Assembly: GCA_003435055.1 (NCBI GenBank)
Contig: QUMM01000037.1
Location: forward strand, 1-25,088
Length of the DNA stretch: 25,088 nucleotides
Direction of reading: 5' to 3'
DNA from: Lachnospiraceae bacterium OF09-6
Lineage (GTDB): Bacteria; Bacillota; Clostridia; Lachnospirales; Lachnospiraceae
Shown: positions 7,666-16,036 of the stretch, piece by piece
Numbering within the stretch: the stretch's first letter is position 1
How the letters are laid out: each line of letters starts with the position of its first letter
Translations under genes and position numbers: made by a program
Notes under the pieces: model-generated
What the model was told of the DNA's origin: nothing
The model's input: only the letters and a program-made list of their open reading frames with translations
Database searches by the model: none

Positions 7666-9136
7666 GCAATATTGGATGACAGTTGCAATATTATTGCCAA
7701 TCATTGGAGGAATCCTGGTAAAAGTGATTCCTTTTCCAAATCAGAAAATCATGAAAATTTATCTGGAATGTGTCATGGTGGTGACATCTCTGCTGGTTTT
7801 TCTTCTGGCCTGGAATCGCCCGGAGGGAACACTGGAAGTAGTTCATTTTATGCAGGGACTTTCTATTTCTTTTCGTATAGATGGAATGTCCATGGTATTT
7901 TCTGTGCTGATAGCGGTTCTGTGGCCGCTGGCCATGCTGTATTCCTTTGAATATATGGAACGGGAACAGCATCAGAGAGTGTTTTTCCTGTTTTACTCTG
8001 TGACATATGGGGTAACACTTGGAATCGCCTACGCATCGGATATGCTGAGCATGTATTTCTTTTATGAACTGCTGACATTGGTAACAGTCCCATTAATTAT
8101 GCACAGCTTAAGCCGCCAGGCCATTCATGCCACACGGAAATATCTGTATTATTCCCTTGGCGGTGCGGCGTTTGCACTGATTGGAATTGTATTTCTGATG
8201 GTATATGGAAGCCAGCTGGATTTTGTCCTTGGTGGCGTACTGGATCTGGCAAAAGCAGAAGAGAAGAAGCAGGTACTGTTGGTGGTATATCTGATTGCCT
8301 GCCTGGGATTTGGAGTAAAGGCTGCCATGTTTCCCATGGGCTCCTGGCTCCCGGATGCAGGTGTGGCACCGACTCCGGTCACGGCACTGCTTCATGCAGT
8401 GGCTGTGGTAAAAGCAGGCGTATTTGCAATTATCCGTCTGACCTACTACAGTTTCGGAACGGATTTTCTCAGGGGAACCTGGGTGCAGGCTGTGGTGATG
8501 GCACTGGCCATGTTTTCCGTGGTTTATGGCTGCACAAGAGCAGTGATGGAACGTCATATAAAGAGAAGACTGGCCTATTCCACAATCAGCAATCTTTCTT
8601 ATATTATCTTCAGTGCCATGATCATGACTCCTCTTGGACTGGTTGGAGCACTTACCCATATGGTATGCCATGCCGTGATGAAGATCTGCTCGTTTCTGTG
8701 TGCAGGTGCCATTATGCATCAGACTGGAAAGACATTTATTGATGACCTGAATGGATATGCCAAAAAGATGCCAGTGGTATTCGGATGTTTCCTGGTATCT
8801 GCTCTTGGATTGATGGGAGTACCGGGGCTGGCCGGCTTTATCAGTAAATGGAATATTGCCCAGGCAGCAGTGGACAGCGGAAGAGTGCAGGCATATCTGG
8901 GAATTGGCTGTCTTTTGATTTCAGCGTTCCTTACCTCGATCTATATGATGTCGATTGTATTTCGGGCATATTTCCCAGGAAAAGAGTTCCACTATGAAGA
9001 ACTGGGAGAAATCAGGGATCCATCCTGGAGAATGTGTGTGCCGCTGGTGCTGTTTGCAGCAGGCGTGGCAGGTCTGGGACTGGGGTCCGCACCACTGGTC
9101 AGATTCTTTACGGATGTGGCTAATGGACTGTATTAG
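7634..9136 (+). CDS. Antiporter-like subunit 3 (MnhD/NuoM type), start possibly frameshifted
   Basis: Third antiporter-like subunit, about 486-500 aa. Glu145 (FFYELLTLVTVPLIM) and Lys229 (GFGVKAAMFPMGSWLPDAG) are conserved, numbering from ATG 7634. The usual histidine after MFPM is glycine here. The start is doubtful. ATG 7634 lies inside the preceding gene without a ribosome site. The natural start would be ATG 7662, in an ATGA overlap with the previous stop and behind GGAGG, but that frame stops after five codons (MSNIG). A single missing base near 7672 would join it to WMTVAILLPIIGG. The alternative start ATG 7676 has no site at a good distance. Confidence 0.8.
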   Translation: MWKKLWRSCYEQYWMTVAILLPIIGGILVKVIPFPNQKIMKIYLECVMVVTSLLVFLLAWNRPEGTLEVVHFMQGLSISFRIDGMSMVFSVLIAVLWPLAMLYSFEYMEREQHQRVFFLFYSVTYGVTLGIAYASDMLSMYFFYELLTLVTVPLIMHSLSRQAIHATRKYLYYSLGGAAFALIGIVFLMVYGSQLDFVLGGVLDLAKAEEKKQVLLVVYLIACLGFGVKAAMFPMGSWLPDAGVAPTPVTALLHAVAVVKAGVFAIIRLTYYSFGTDFLRGTWVQAVVMALAMFSVVYGCTRAVMERHIKRRLAYSTISNLSYIIFSAMIMTPLGLVGALTHMVCHAVMKICSFLCAGAIMHQTGKTFIDDLNGYAKKMPVVFGCFLVSALGLMGVPGLAGFISKWNIAQAAVDSGRVQAYLGIGCLLISAFLTSIYMMSIVFRAYFPGKEFHYEELGEIRDPSWRMCVPLVLFAAGVAGLGLGSAPLVRFFTDVANGLY

Positions 9137-9151
9137 AGGGGGAACGGTAAG

Positions 9152-11311
9152 ATGATGGAAACACAGATTTATTTATTAGCTTGGATCGTATTTTTCCCAT
9201 TGGCAGGAGCTGCAGTTACCTATCTGGCGGGAAGGGCAGACAAGGTTCTGCGTGACAGGATGGCATCAGCAGTGACGGTGGCGGAATTCCTGATGCTGCT
9301 GGTACTTTTACTTACCGTCAGGGACAGCAGGGTATTTTGCCAGATTCCCGGTATCTGTCAAATGGGGCTGACATTTGAAAGTGATGGATTTCGATCTGTT
9401 TATGCGTTGATTGCAGCTTTTATGTGGATGATGACCACATTATTTTCTGGGGAGTATTTTGCTTCTTACCGGAATCGAAATCGCTATTATCTCTTTTCAC
9501 TGATGACACTGGGAGCTACCGAGGGAGTATTGTTATCTGCAGATCTGTATACTACATTGATCTTTTTTGAACTGATGTCTTTTACCTCTTATGTATGGGT
9601 GGCCCAGGATGAGAGAAAAGAATCGCTGCGGGCAGCAGAGACTTATCTGGCGATTGCGGTAATCGGAGGTCTGTCCATTTTAATGGGACTGTTTTTACTA
9701 TATCATCAGACAGGCACCCTGCGCATAGATGACCTGTATCAGGCATGCCAGGGGAAGAATGTTCTGCCGGCGTGCATCTGTATGTTAATCGGATTTGGAG
9801 GAAAGGCCGGAGTATTTCCGCTTCATATTTGGCTGCCGAAGGCACATCCGGCAGCACCGGCACCTGCCAGTGCATTACTGTCAGGTATCTTGACAAAGAC
9901 CGGAATTTTCGGCATACTGGTAATCAGTTGTAAAATTTTTCTGCACGATGCAGTCTGGGGAACAGTCATGCTGGTGCTGGGAGTACTGACTATGCTGGTT
10001 GGTGCGGTGCTGGCAGTCTTTTCTGTGGATATTAAGAGAACACTTGCCTGCTCCTCTGTTTCTCAGATCGGATTTATACTGGTAGGAATCGGCATGCAGG
10101 GGCTGCTTGGAGAGGAAAACATTCTGGCAGTACGGGGAACCATGCTCCATATGGTGAATCATTCCCTGTTTAAGCTTACTCTGTTTCTGGTTGCCGGTGT
10201 GATCTACATGAACCTGCACAGACTGGATCTGAATGAGATACGGGGATTTGGAAGAAATAAGCCACTTCTGAAGGCAATATTTTCAGGCGGTGCACTGGGA
10301 ATCAGCGGCGTACCATTTTTTTCCGGATACATCAGTAAGACACTGCTGCATGAAAGTATTGTAGAATATAGTGAACTGATACAGACAGGCAGTGGAATAT
10401 TGGGTTATTCAGATATTCGTCTGATAGAATGGCTGTTTTTGATCAGTGGAGGTCTGACGGTAGCGTATATGTGTAAACTATATGTGGCTGTCTTTGTGGA
10501 AGAAAATCAGAATGCGCAGACACAGGCGGCCTATGATGCGTTAAAAGGGCATTATATGAATCGTGTCAGCGCAGCAGTACTGGCAGTCTGCGCCATGCTG
10601 TTTCCTGTGATGGGAATTGTGCCTCATCTGACGATGGATCGAATCGCAGATATGGGACAGGAATTTATGGGTGCAGAAGAGATGGCAGGACAAGTAGCTT
10701 ATTACAGCTTTGGCAATCTGTCAGGAAGCCTGATCTCTATTGGTATTGGTATTCTGGTTTATGTTTTTGTGATCCGTACCTGGATGATGCAGAAAAATGG
10801 TAATACAAAAGAATATGTAAACCGCTGGCCGGCAGTACTGGATCTGGAGGATTATCTTTACCGACCAGTACTTTTGCAGATACTCCCGGTAATTGGAGGG
10901 GGAGTAAGCAGTCTGCCGGATAAACTGGTGGATGTGTCAGCAAAGATACAGCCGCTGGCAGGGTATGTGGAAGCCAGTTTCTTTGATACGATTCAGGATC
11001 CGATTATTGTAGAGATGAAAAAAGATGTCTATCATGGCAGCATGGAGAAGACCGACCCGGAAGAGGGCAACCATCTGACCCATGTACTTGGTAAGCTGTG
11101 TAATGCAGTCAAACACCTGTGCAATGCTACGATCTGGAAAAAGCATCCGTGTCAGACAGATTTTATCCACAAACTGTCTCTGTGGTATGAAGAATTCAGA
11201 GAAAATACGATTCTGATCGGAAGAAGTATGTCCTATGGATTGTTGCTGTTTTCCCTTGGATTGTGTATTACACTGATCTATCTGCTTGTTTCAGCGGTTT
11301 GGTTGAATTAA
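9152..11311 (+). CDS. Antiporter-like subunit 4, long NuoL/MnhA-type protein
   Basis: The largest subunit, 719 aa. The core has the NuoL/MrpA-type fold with Glu140 (LIFFELMSFTSYVW) and Lys218 (GFGGKAGVFPLHIWLPKAHP), and TM8 ASALLSGILTKTG. After about residue 500 there is a long extension: a helix near 540, then a hydrophilic part of about 130 residues (DLEDYLYRPVLLQ, later TIWKKHPCQTDFIHKL), and a final membrane helix (MSYGLLLFSLGLCITLIYLL). This resembles the lateral-helix C-terminus of NuoL, HyfB or Mbs/Mbx H' proteins. It lacks the MbhD/MnhB-like C-terminal part of classical MrpA, consistent with those being separate genes here. Confidence 0.87.
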   Translation: MMETQIYLLAWIVFFPLAGAAVTYLAGRADKVLRDRMASAVTVAEFLMLLVLLLTVRDSRVFCQIPGICQMGLTFESDGFRSVYALIAAFMWMMTTLFSGEYFASYRNRNRYYLFSLMTLGATEGVLLSADLYTTLIFFELMSFTSYVWVAQDERKESLRAAETYLAIAVIGGLSILMGLFLLYHQTGTLRIDDLYQACQGKNVLPACICMLIGFGGKAGVFPLHIWLPKAHPAAPAPASALLSGILTKTGIFGILVISCKIFLHDAVWGTVMLVLGVLTMLVGAVLAVFSVDIKRTLACSSVSQIGFILVGIGMQGLLGEENILAVRGTMLHMVNHSLFKLTLFLVAGVIYMNLHRLDLNEIRGFGRNKPLLKAIFSGGALGISGVPFFSGYISKTLLHESIVEYSELIQTGSGILGYSDIRLIEWLFLISGGLTVAYMCKLYVAVFVEENQNAQTQAAYDALKGHYMNRVSAAVLAVCAMLFPVMGIVPHLTMDRIADMGQEFMGAEEMAGQVAYYSFGNLSGSLISIGIGILVYVFVIRTWMMQKNGNTKEYVNRWPAVLDLEDYLYRPVLLQILPVIGGGVSSLPDKLVDVSAKIQPLAGYVEASFFDTIQDPIIVEMKKDVYHGSMEKTDPEEGNHLTHVLGKLCNAVKHLCNATIWKKHPCQTDFIHKLSLWYEEFRENTILIGRSMSYGLLLFSLGLCITLIYLLVSAVWLN

Positions 11312-11330
11312 AAGGAGAAGAGTGAAACAG

Positions 11331-12345
11331 ATGAAGAAAATACTGTTAATTGCAACAGGAGGAACTATCGCATCAAAATATACGGACAAAGGCCTGTCAC
11401 CACAGATCTCAGCGGAAGAATTGTTATCCTATGTTCCAGAAGCCAGAGAATTCTGTGAGATTGACCACATTCAGCCATTTAATCTGGACAGTACCAATGT
11501 GTGCTCCAGACAATGGACGCAGTTAGCAGAGCTGATAGAGAAGAAGTATGAATATTATGATGGATTTGTCATTTGTCACGGAACCGATACCATGGCGTAT
11601 ACGGCAGCAGCGCTTTCTTATCTGATTCAGAACAATCTAAAGCCGATTGTGGTGACCGGAGCACAGAAACCAATAGACTTGGCGATTACCGATGCGAGAG
11701 CCAATCTTCTGGACAGCCTGAGGTTTGCATCACATCCCAAAGCACACGGAACCAATATTGTATTCGGAGGCTCCGTCATAGCTGGCACCAGAGCAAAGAA
11801 GGAGCGATCCAAGAGTTATAATGCATTTTCCAGTATCAATTATCCCGATATTGCAGTGATACAGGATCGACGGATTATATTTTATATTGATGATAAGAAT
11901 CATATTACAGACCGAATAAGGTTCTATCATAAGCTGGATGACCGGGTATTCCTGTTGAAGCTGATTCCGGGAAGCAGTGGAGCAATTATTGATTCCCTGG
12001 CTGAGACTACCGATGCCTGATCATTGAATCCTTTGGCGTGGGAGGCCTTCCAGATTATGGGGATGATGAATTCTATCAGGCGATCAGGCGGTTTGTAGAA
12101 AAAGGCAAGATCGTCATTATGGCGACCCAGGTTACCCATGAAGGCAGCGATATGAGTGTTTATCAGGTAGGAAAGATGATTAAACGGGAATTCTCTCTGC
12201 TGGAGTCCTATGATATGACTTTGGAGGCCACTGTGCAAAGACGATGTGGGCGCTGCAGGAGAGCATTGATCCAGATGGTTTCCGGGAAAAATTCTATAAA
12301 AAGATCAATCATGACATTATGTTCAGCCCGGAACAGAATCATTAG
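11331..12345 (+). pseudogene. ansA: L-asparaginase (type I), broken by two single-base deletions
   Basis: Cytosolic-type L-asparaginase, which converts asparagine to aspartate and ammonia. The first threonine motif (LLIATGGTIASK) and the second (ICHGTDTMAYT) are intact, followed by PIVVTGAQKP. The frame breaks at about 12,007: GAETTDA-stop should read AETYRCLIIESFGVGGLPD, so one T is missing. A second break at about 12,236 turns EATVTKTMWALQESIDPDG into EATVQRRC; one A is missing. With both restored, the protein runs to TAG 12,343-12,345, about 338 aa, the normal length. It begins at ATG 11,331 or GTG 11,322, both behind AAAGGAGAAG, 10-20 bases after the antiporter operon. It may be truly inactive or a sequencing artefact. 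Confidence 0.85.
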
Positions 12346-12418
12346 TCCGGACTGAAGCATAACACAGAAGTGAAGCGAGAAATGCTCATAACAGATACAG
12401 CGAAAGAAAGGCAAAGAA

Positions 12419-12835
12419 ATGACTATGAAAAATAAAACCAATACCAAAAAGAAGAGCGCACATCACCAGACTGCAAAAAAATCCGCAGAGCAGGTCAAAC
12501 CTGTCAAAAAAATGCTGACAGAGTACTATCTGATTCCTCAGGAGACCAGTATTTCACAGATGGCAGAGCTATTGCCGGACTATCAGGAAAAAATCGAGCT
12601 CTGGCTGGAAATGGACCTGATGGAACTGACCTTAACACATGATACGATGGTATTTGAAGAGGCTGCAGAGGATTTTGCGAATTCGGAAGATCAGGTTTAC
12701 TTTGCAGAACACAAAATAAAGAAAGTATATGCGATCACCTATGATGCACTCGATGCAGAAGAAGTGAGACAGATTCTTTCTACTTTGCAGGCCGCTCTTC
12801 AGGGAAGAGTCTGCGAAGAAGATGAAATACTGTAG
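12419..12835 (+). CDS. Hypothetical protein, 138 aa
   Basis: I do not recognise this gene. The first 30 residues are rich in Lys, Thr and Asn (KNKTNTKKK, KKSAEQVKPVKK) and probably disordered. The rest is soluble, acidic and likely helical, ending in CEEDEIL. No signal peptide or membrane segment is visible. The start is ATG 12,419 or ATG 12,425; the ribosome site is weak (GAAAGGCAAAG). It stands between the asparaginase gene and spoVAD on the same strand. Base composition matches the backbone rather than the element downstream. Confidence 0.6.
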   Translation: MTMKNKTNTKKKSAHHQTAKKSAEQVKPVKKMLTEYYLIPQETSISQMAELLPDYQEKIELWLEMDLMELTLTHDTMVFEEAAEDFANSEDQVYFAEHKIKKVYAITYDALDAEEVRQILSTLQAALQGRVCEEDEIL

Positions 12836-13016
12836 GATTCAAATAACATGTTCCATTTGCGCACTGTTTCAAATGGTGCTTACAGTATATCATACGTGGC
12901 AAACAGAAAAATATGCCATTTTCTTTTAAGAAAAATAAGAGAAAAACATAAGAGTATAAATAAAATAGAAAAGAAATGCACATACTTCTGGCAAAAGGAT
13001 AGCAGGAGGTTATGGC

Positions 13017-13664
13017 ATGGATCAGACACAGGGCAGACAGAGCATCTGCTTTCAGAGAGCACCGCACATCATAGGTACTTCATCCGTGGTAGGAAAAAAG
13101 GAAGGAGAAGGACCGCTGGGCAGTGCTTTTTCTGTTGTTTCTCAGGATGATTTGTTTGGGGAAGACTGCTGGGAAAAGGCAGAAAGCGAAATGCAGAAGG
13201 AGGCACTTACCACAGCAATTGAGGATGCTGGAATTCCAAAGGATCAGATCCGCTATCTGTATGGAGGAGATCTTCTGGGACAGCTGATTGCCACATCTTT
13301 TGGACTGGAGAGTTTTGGAATCCCATGGTTTGGATTGTATGGAGCCTGTTCTACCTGCGGGGAAGCGCTGGCGTTGGCGGCTATGACAGTGGCAGGCGGC
13401 TATGCTGATTATACGGCAGCAGTAACGTCCAGTCATTTTGCCAGCGCAGAGAAACAGTTCCGCTTTCCGTTAGCTTATGGCAATCAGAGACCACTGTCAG
13501 CCACCTGGACCGTTACCGGAAGCGGTGCTTTTGTACTGGGAAAAACGGGTGGACACGTGAGAGTCACCGGCATCACAGCAGGAAAAGTAACAGACTTTGG
13601 AGTACAGGACGCAATGAATATGGGAGCCTGTATGGCACCGGCGGCGTGTAAAATAGAACCATAA
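13017..13664 (+). pseudogene. spoVAD: Stage V sporulation protein AD (SpoVAD), 3' part lost at an insertion
   Basis: SpoVAD has a thiolase-like fold and binds DPA during spore formation. The first 210 residues fit well: APHIIGTSSVVGKKEGEGPLG, YLYGGDLLGQLIATSFGLE in essence, GLYGACSTCGEALALAAM, PLSATWTVTGSGAFVLG, then MNMGACMAPAA. At that point homology stops and five unrelated residues (CKIEP) lead to TAA. The family is about 340 aa, so about 125 residues are missing. AGGAGG lies 7 bases before ATG 13,017. The break coincides with a drop in GC and the first genes of a mobile element. The 3' part of spoVAD, and spoVAE, should lie beyond the right edge. Confidence 0.88.
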
Positions 13665-13699
13665 CAAAGAAGAGGCGTATTAACTTACTAATGGTTCTA
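13654..13699. repeat. 9-bp inverted repeat at the element's left end (candidate att region)
   Basis: TAGAACCAT (13,654-13,662) and ATGGTTCTA (13,691-13,699) are perfect inverted copies 28 bases apart, directly inside the point where spoVAD homology ends. Such a repeat at an insertion junction could be recombinase binding. A second repetitive patch follows at 13,724-13,746 (AGCTG twice, then GCTGATTCAGC). The matching right end is not in the window, so this is suggestive only. Confidence 0.4.
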
Positions 13700-13765
13700 C
13701 ACACAAACTATTAGAGGATATTTATAGCTGAAAATAGCTGATTCAGCAAAAATGGAGGTATAGAT

Positions 13766-14200
13766 ATGGCAGACCTAACATTAGAAAGGAAGATAAATGA
13801 GAAAGATAATATTATATTTATCAATGAAGAACATGAAAAATTTTATTATGAAAAGTTAGAAGAGGTACGTTATCAAGACGTGTATCACATGGCATTGTGT
13901 TATTGCCTGGGGATCAATAATGATACAAGAAAAAATGTGAACAGGATTTACAATTTTAAGAATGGGTGTGTGAAGCCCAAATGTTTACATGAGGGGTGGC
14001 AAACTGATGGAAGCCTGAAAGTGGTAAGATTGGCATTTAAGCTTTATTGTAATGGAATACCAAGTATTAATACAGATAATAATATTAAAGAACAGATAGA
14101 TGAATGTAAGAGATATACAGTGGAAGATTTATTTTGTTGTGCATATGCACCATATTTTTGGCAGGCAATACAAAGTCGTTATCCAGAATATACTGGCTAA
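13766..14200 (+). CDS. DUF6075-like mobile-element protein
   Basis: Soluble protein of 144 aa. It shows the pattern I associate with DUF6075 proteins of Firmicutes integrative elements: INEEHEKFYYEKL, then YQDVYHMALCYCLGINNDTR, IYNFKNGCVKPKCLHEGWQT, and VVRLAFKLYCNG. The function is unknown. GGAGG stands 7 bases before ATG 13,766. The C-terminus (EDLFCCAYAPYFWQAIQSRY) is complete. It is the first gene inside the element, a position where such genes are often seen. Confidence 0.7.
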   Translation: MADLTLERKINEKDNIIFINEEHEKFYYEKLEEVRYQDVYHMALCYCLGINNDTRKNVNRIYNFKNGCVKPKCLHEGWQTDGSLKVVRLAFKLYCNGIPSINTDNNIKEQIDECKRYTVEDLFCCAYAPYFWQAIQSRYPEYTG

Positions 14201-14244
14201 TGAATTGAGTATATGGGGAAAGTGAATAGAGAGCTACCAGATAA

Positions 14245-14460
14245 TTGATAGACTATAGGGATACTTCAGAAATAGAAGCACTGACAGAAAATGCCATTTA
14301 TAGGATTTTGACGAAACGTGAAAATGAGAAAGTGAATGTGACAATCTTTGTGAAAAGATTAAATGACTATTTTCCGGTTACCTATACAAGAGAGCAGATG
14401 GAAGAGGTAATCTATGGACTTCTGGATCGATGGAGACAGGAAAATGAACAGGGGGATTAG
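14245..14460 (+). CDS. Small element protein, 71 aa
   Basis: I do not recognise a named family. The product is a small, charged, soluble protein (EALTENAIYRILTKRENEKV, then NDYFPVTYTREQMEEVIYGL) that looks helical. The only available start is TTG at 14,245, immediately after an in-frame TAA. It has only a poor GAGAG site upstream, so the true start may be different or the gene may be 5'-truncated. It ends one base before the ATG of the repA-like gene, within a GGGGGATTAGG tract that serves as the next ribosome site. Confidence 0.5.
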   Translation: MIDYRDTSEIEALTENAIYRILTKRENEKVNVTIFVKRLNDYFPVTYTREQMEEVIYGLLDRWRQENEQGD

Positions 14461-14461
14461 G

Positions 14462-15307
14462 ATGCATAAGATACAGTTTGATTATTTCAGGGGAATGGAA
14501 GCGGAGCAGTACAGCTTTTATCGTGTCCCAAAAGTTTTGTTTACTGCGGAATGTTTTCAGACACTTTCCTGTGAAGCAAAGGTATTATACGGTCTGATGC
14601 TGGACCGTATGAGCCTGAGCATTAAGAATCGATGGTTTGATGGAGAAGACAGGGTATACATTATTTTTACAGTAGATGAAGTAGCAGAACTGATGAACTG
14701 CGGGACACAGAAGGCTGTGAAATTAATGAAAGAACTGGACAGTGAAAAAGGAATTGAGCTGATTGAGAAGAAACGCCTGGGTCTTGGCAGACCAAATGTA
14801 ATCTATGTGAAGAATTTCTTATTACAGGACATGAAAAGGGCTACGGAAAAGGAAAATAGTATATCAGAACAGCAGGGAAAAGTATCACAATTCAAGAATG
14901 GTGAAAATCACAATTCAGAAATAGTGAAAACCACAATTCAGGAAGTTCCAGAATCATCATCAAAGAATAATGAAAATCACAATTCTGGAATGATGAAAAA
15001 AGCAACTCAGGAATTAGGAAAATCACAATCTAATAAGACTGAAAAGAATGATACAGAGAGAAATAAGACTGATAGTATTCCATCTTATCTTATCAATCAG
15101 ACAGATAAGGATATACAGGATGGGATGGATGTGATGGAAGAAATGAGCATTTACCGTCAATTGATACAGGATCATATTGAATATCAGTGTCATAATCAGA
15201 AAGAGGTAGATGATCTGGTAGAATTGATGGTGGAGGTCATGATGATGCCAGATAACAGTATGATCCGAATTGCAGGAGTGGACAAGCCAGTGTCCATTCG
15301 TATTTAG
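14462..15307 (+). pseudogene. RepA_N-type replication initiator, probably 3'-truncated
   Basis: Replication initiator protein A, N-terminal winged-helix type, as found in Firmicutes plasmids and integrative elements. The domain fills the first 120 residues: FYRVPKVLFTAECFQTLSCE, AKVLYGLMLDRMSLSIKNRW, then FTVDEVAELMNCGTQKAVKL. A low-complexity linker follows (repeats of ENHNS-type, Ser/Asn/Lys rich), then the start of the C-terminal domain (YQCHNQKEVDDLVELMVEVM). It stops at DKPVSIRI-stop. Related proteins, as I recall them, continue there with about 60 residues, so the tail seems cut at about 15,297. ATG 14,462 has AGGGGGATTAGG upstream. Confidence 0.68.
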
Positions 15308-15559
15308 GGCAGAAAGAAGACCGTCAGTCTCAGATAAAGAGTCTGTTTTTGTCTGTGAGTAAGGATTTTCCCTGCATATCAGTTTTATATCAATGCCAAG
15401 TAGATGAGACAATCTCAGTGCGAGATCATATCGCATAGAGGAATCACGGCGGATCGATGTGTGGATGGTATTAGCATTTACACCGGCTCTGCGTGCTGTT
15501 TCTGCAACAGACCAACCTCTGGCGGTTATCGCATTTGCAAGATTTTTTCCATATCCCAT
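15023..15559 (-). CDS. XRE-family HTH regulator with antisense read-through tail
   Basis: Small lambda-repressor-like DNA-binding protein. The HTH lies in the first 65 residues (LANAITARGWSVAETARRAG, then VNANTIHTSIRRDSSMRYDL, LALRLSHLLGIDI). GGAGA stands 7 bases before ATG 15,559 on the minus strand, so this start is good. After about residue 83 the frame runs antisense through repA down to 15,023. That tail (rich in His, Ile and Leu) is not protein-like and is presumably a consequence of the junction near 15,300. The gene probably encodes only a domain of about 70-80 aa in intact elements. Confidence 0.6.
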   Translation of the reverse strand: MGYGKNLANAITARGWSVAETARRAGVNANTIHTSIRRDSSMRYDLALRLSHLLGIDIKLICRENPYSQTKTDSLSETDGLLSALNTNGHWLVHSCNSDHTVIWHHHDLHHQFYQIIYLFLIMTLIFNMILYQLTVNAHFFHHIHPILYILICLIDKIRWNTISLISLCIILFSLIRL

Positions 15560-15635
15560 AACAGTATCTCCAATTTTGAAAATAAGCAACCAGAAACTGA
15601 TTTTAGAAAACCAGGTTGTATTGGAAGAACTGGAT

Positions 15636-15773
15636 ATGGAGTGCCAGGAGAAAATCAATGAAGATATTGCATATGCATTGAGTTATCTGAGCATTTATAA
15701 CAATCAGCTGAATGTGCCAAAGATGCACCGGGAAATGAATAACCTGATGATCATTTATGGCTTGGGCATTTGA
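15636..15773 (+). pseudogene. Short fragment, 45 aa, unrecognised
   Basis: An open frame ending at 15,773 encodes a protein-like, helical stretch (ECQEKINEDIAYALSYLSIY, then PKMHREMNNLMIIYGLGI). The frame is open upstream to about 15,459, but there it lies antisense to the HTH gene, so that part is not real. It looks like the 3' end of an element gene whose start was lost. No family is recognised. A further short open frame of 35 codons (15,784-15,891) follows, equally unassigned. Confidence 0.3.
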
Positions 15774-15928
15774 TTCTGATAAGATGTTCTGTGTATTGAT
15801 GGAAAATGAAATTTGTCGAAAGGTGTGTGAAAAGAATAAATATAACAGTTGGATGAATCTGATTGGACAGTATTGTGTTTCAAGGACTTAAAGACGAAGA
15901 AAATTGTTGGAGAGAAATAATTTCCAGC

Positions 15929-15962
15929 AACTCTGTCTTTAATGAATAGAGTTCATTTTTTT
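15929..15962 (+). terminator. Rho-independent terminator
   Basis: Stem AACTCT (15,929-15,934) pairs with AGAGTT (15,948-15,953) around a 13-base loop and is followed by C-A and eight T. It separates the degenerate element genes from the redox cargo. The stem is short, so strength is moderate. Confidence 0.55.
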
Positions 15963-16036
15963 ATTCAACTATTCCCATGATATATACAATATGTAAATGT
16001 GCAATTCAAATATCAGTTTATGCTAAGTGCAAAAAT

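Noticed and set aside
8108..8719. Long minus-strand open frame of 203 codons
   Set aside because: It lies wholly antisense to a well-supported antiporter subunit and its translation is rich in His, Cys and Gln with no domain pattern.
12836..13016. Forespore (sigma-G) promoter before spoVAD
   Set aside because: Partial -10-like words such as CATACTT exist, but no -35 partner at a credible distance could be found.
13124..13145. Frameshift as the cause of the SpoVAD truncation
   Set aside because: No other frame near 13,650-13,900 continues SpoVAD homology, unlike the asparaginase and CoADR breaks, so insertion explains it better.
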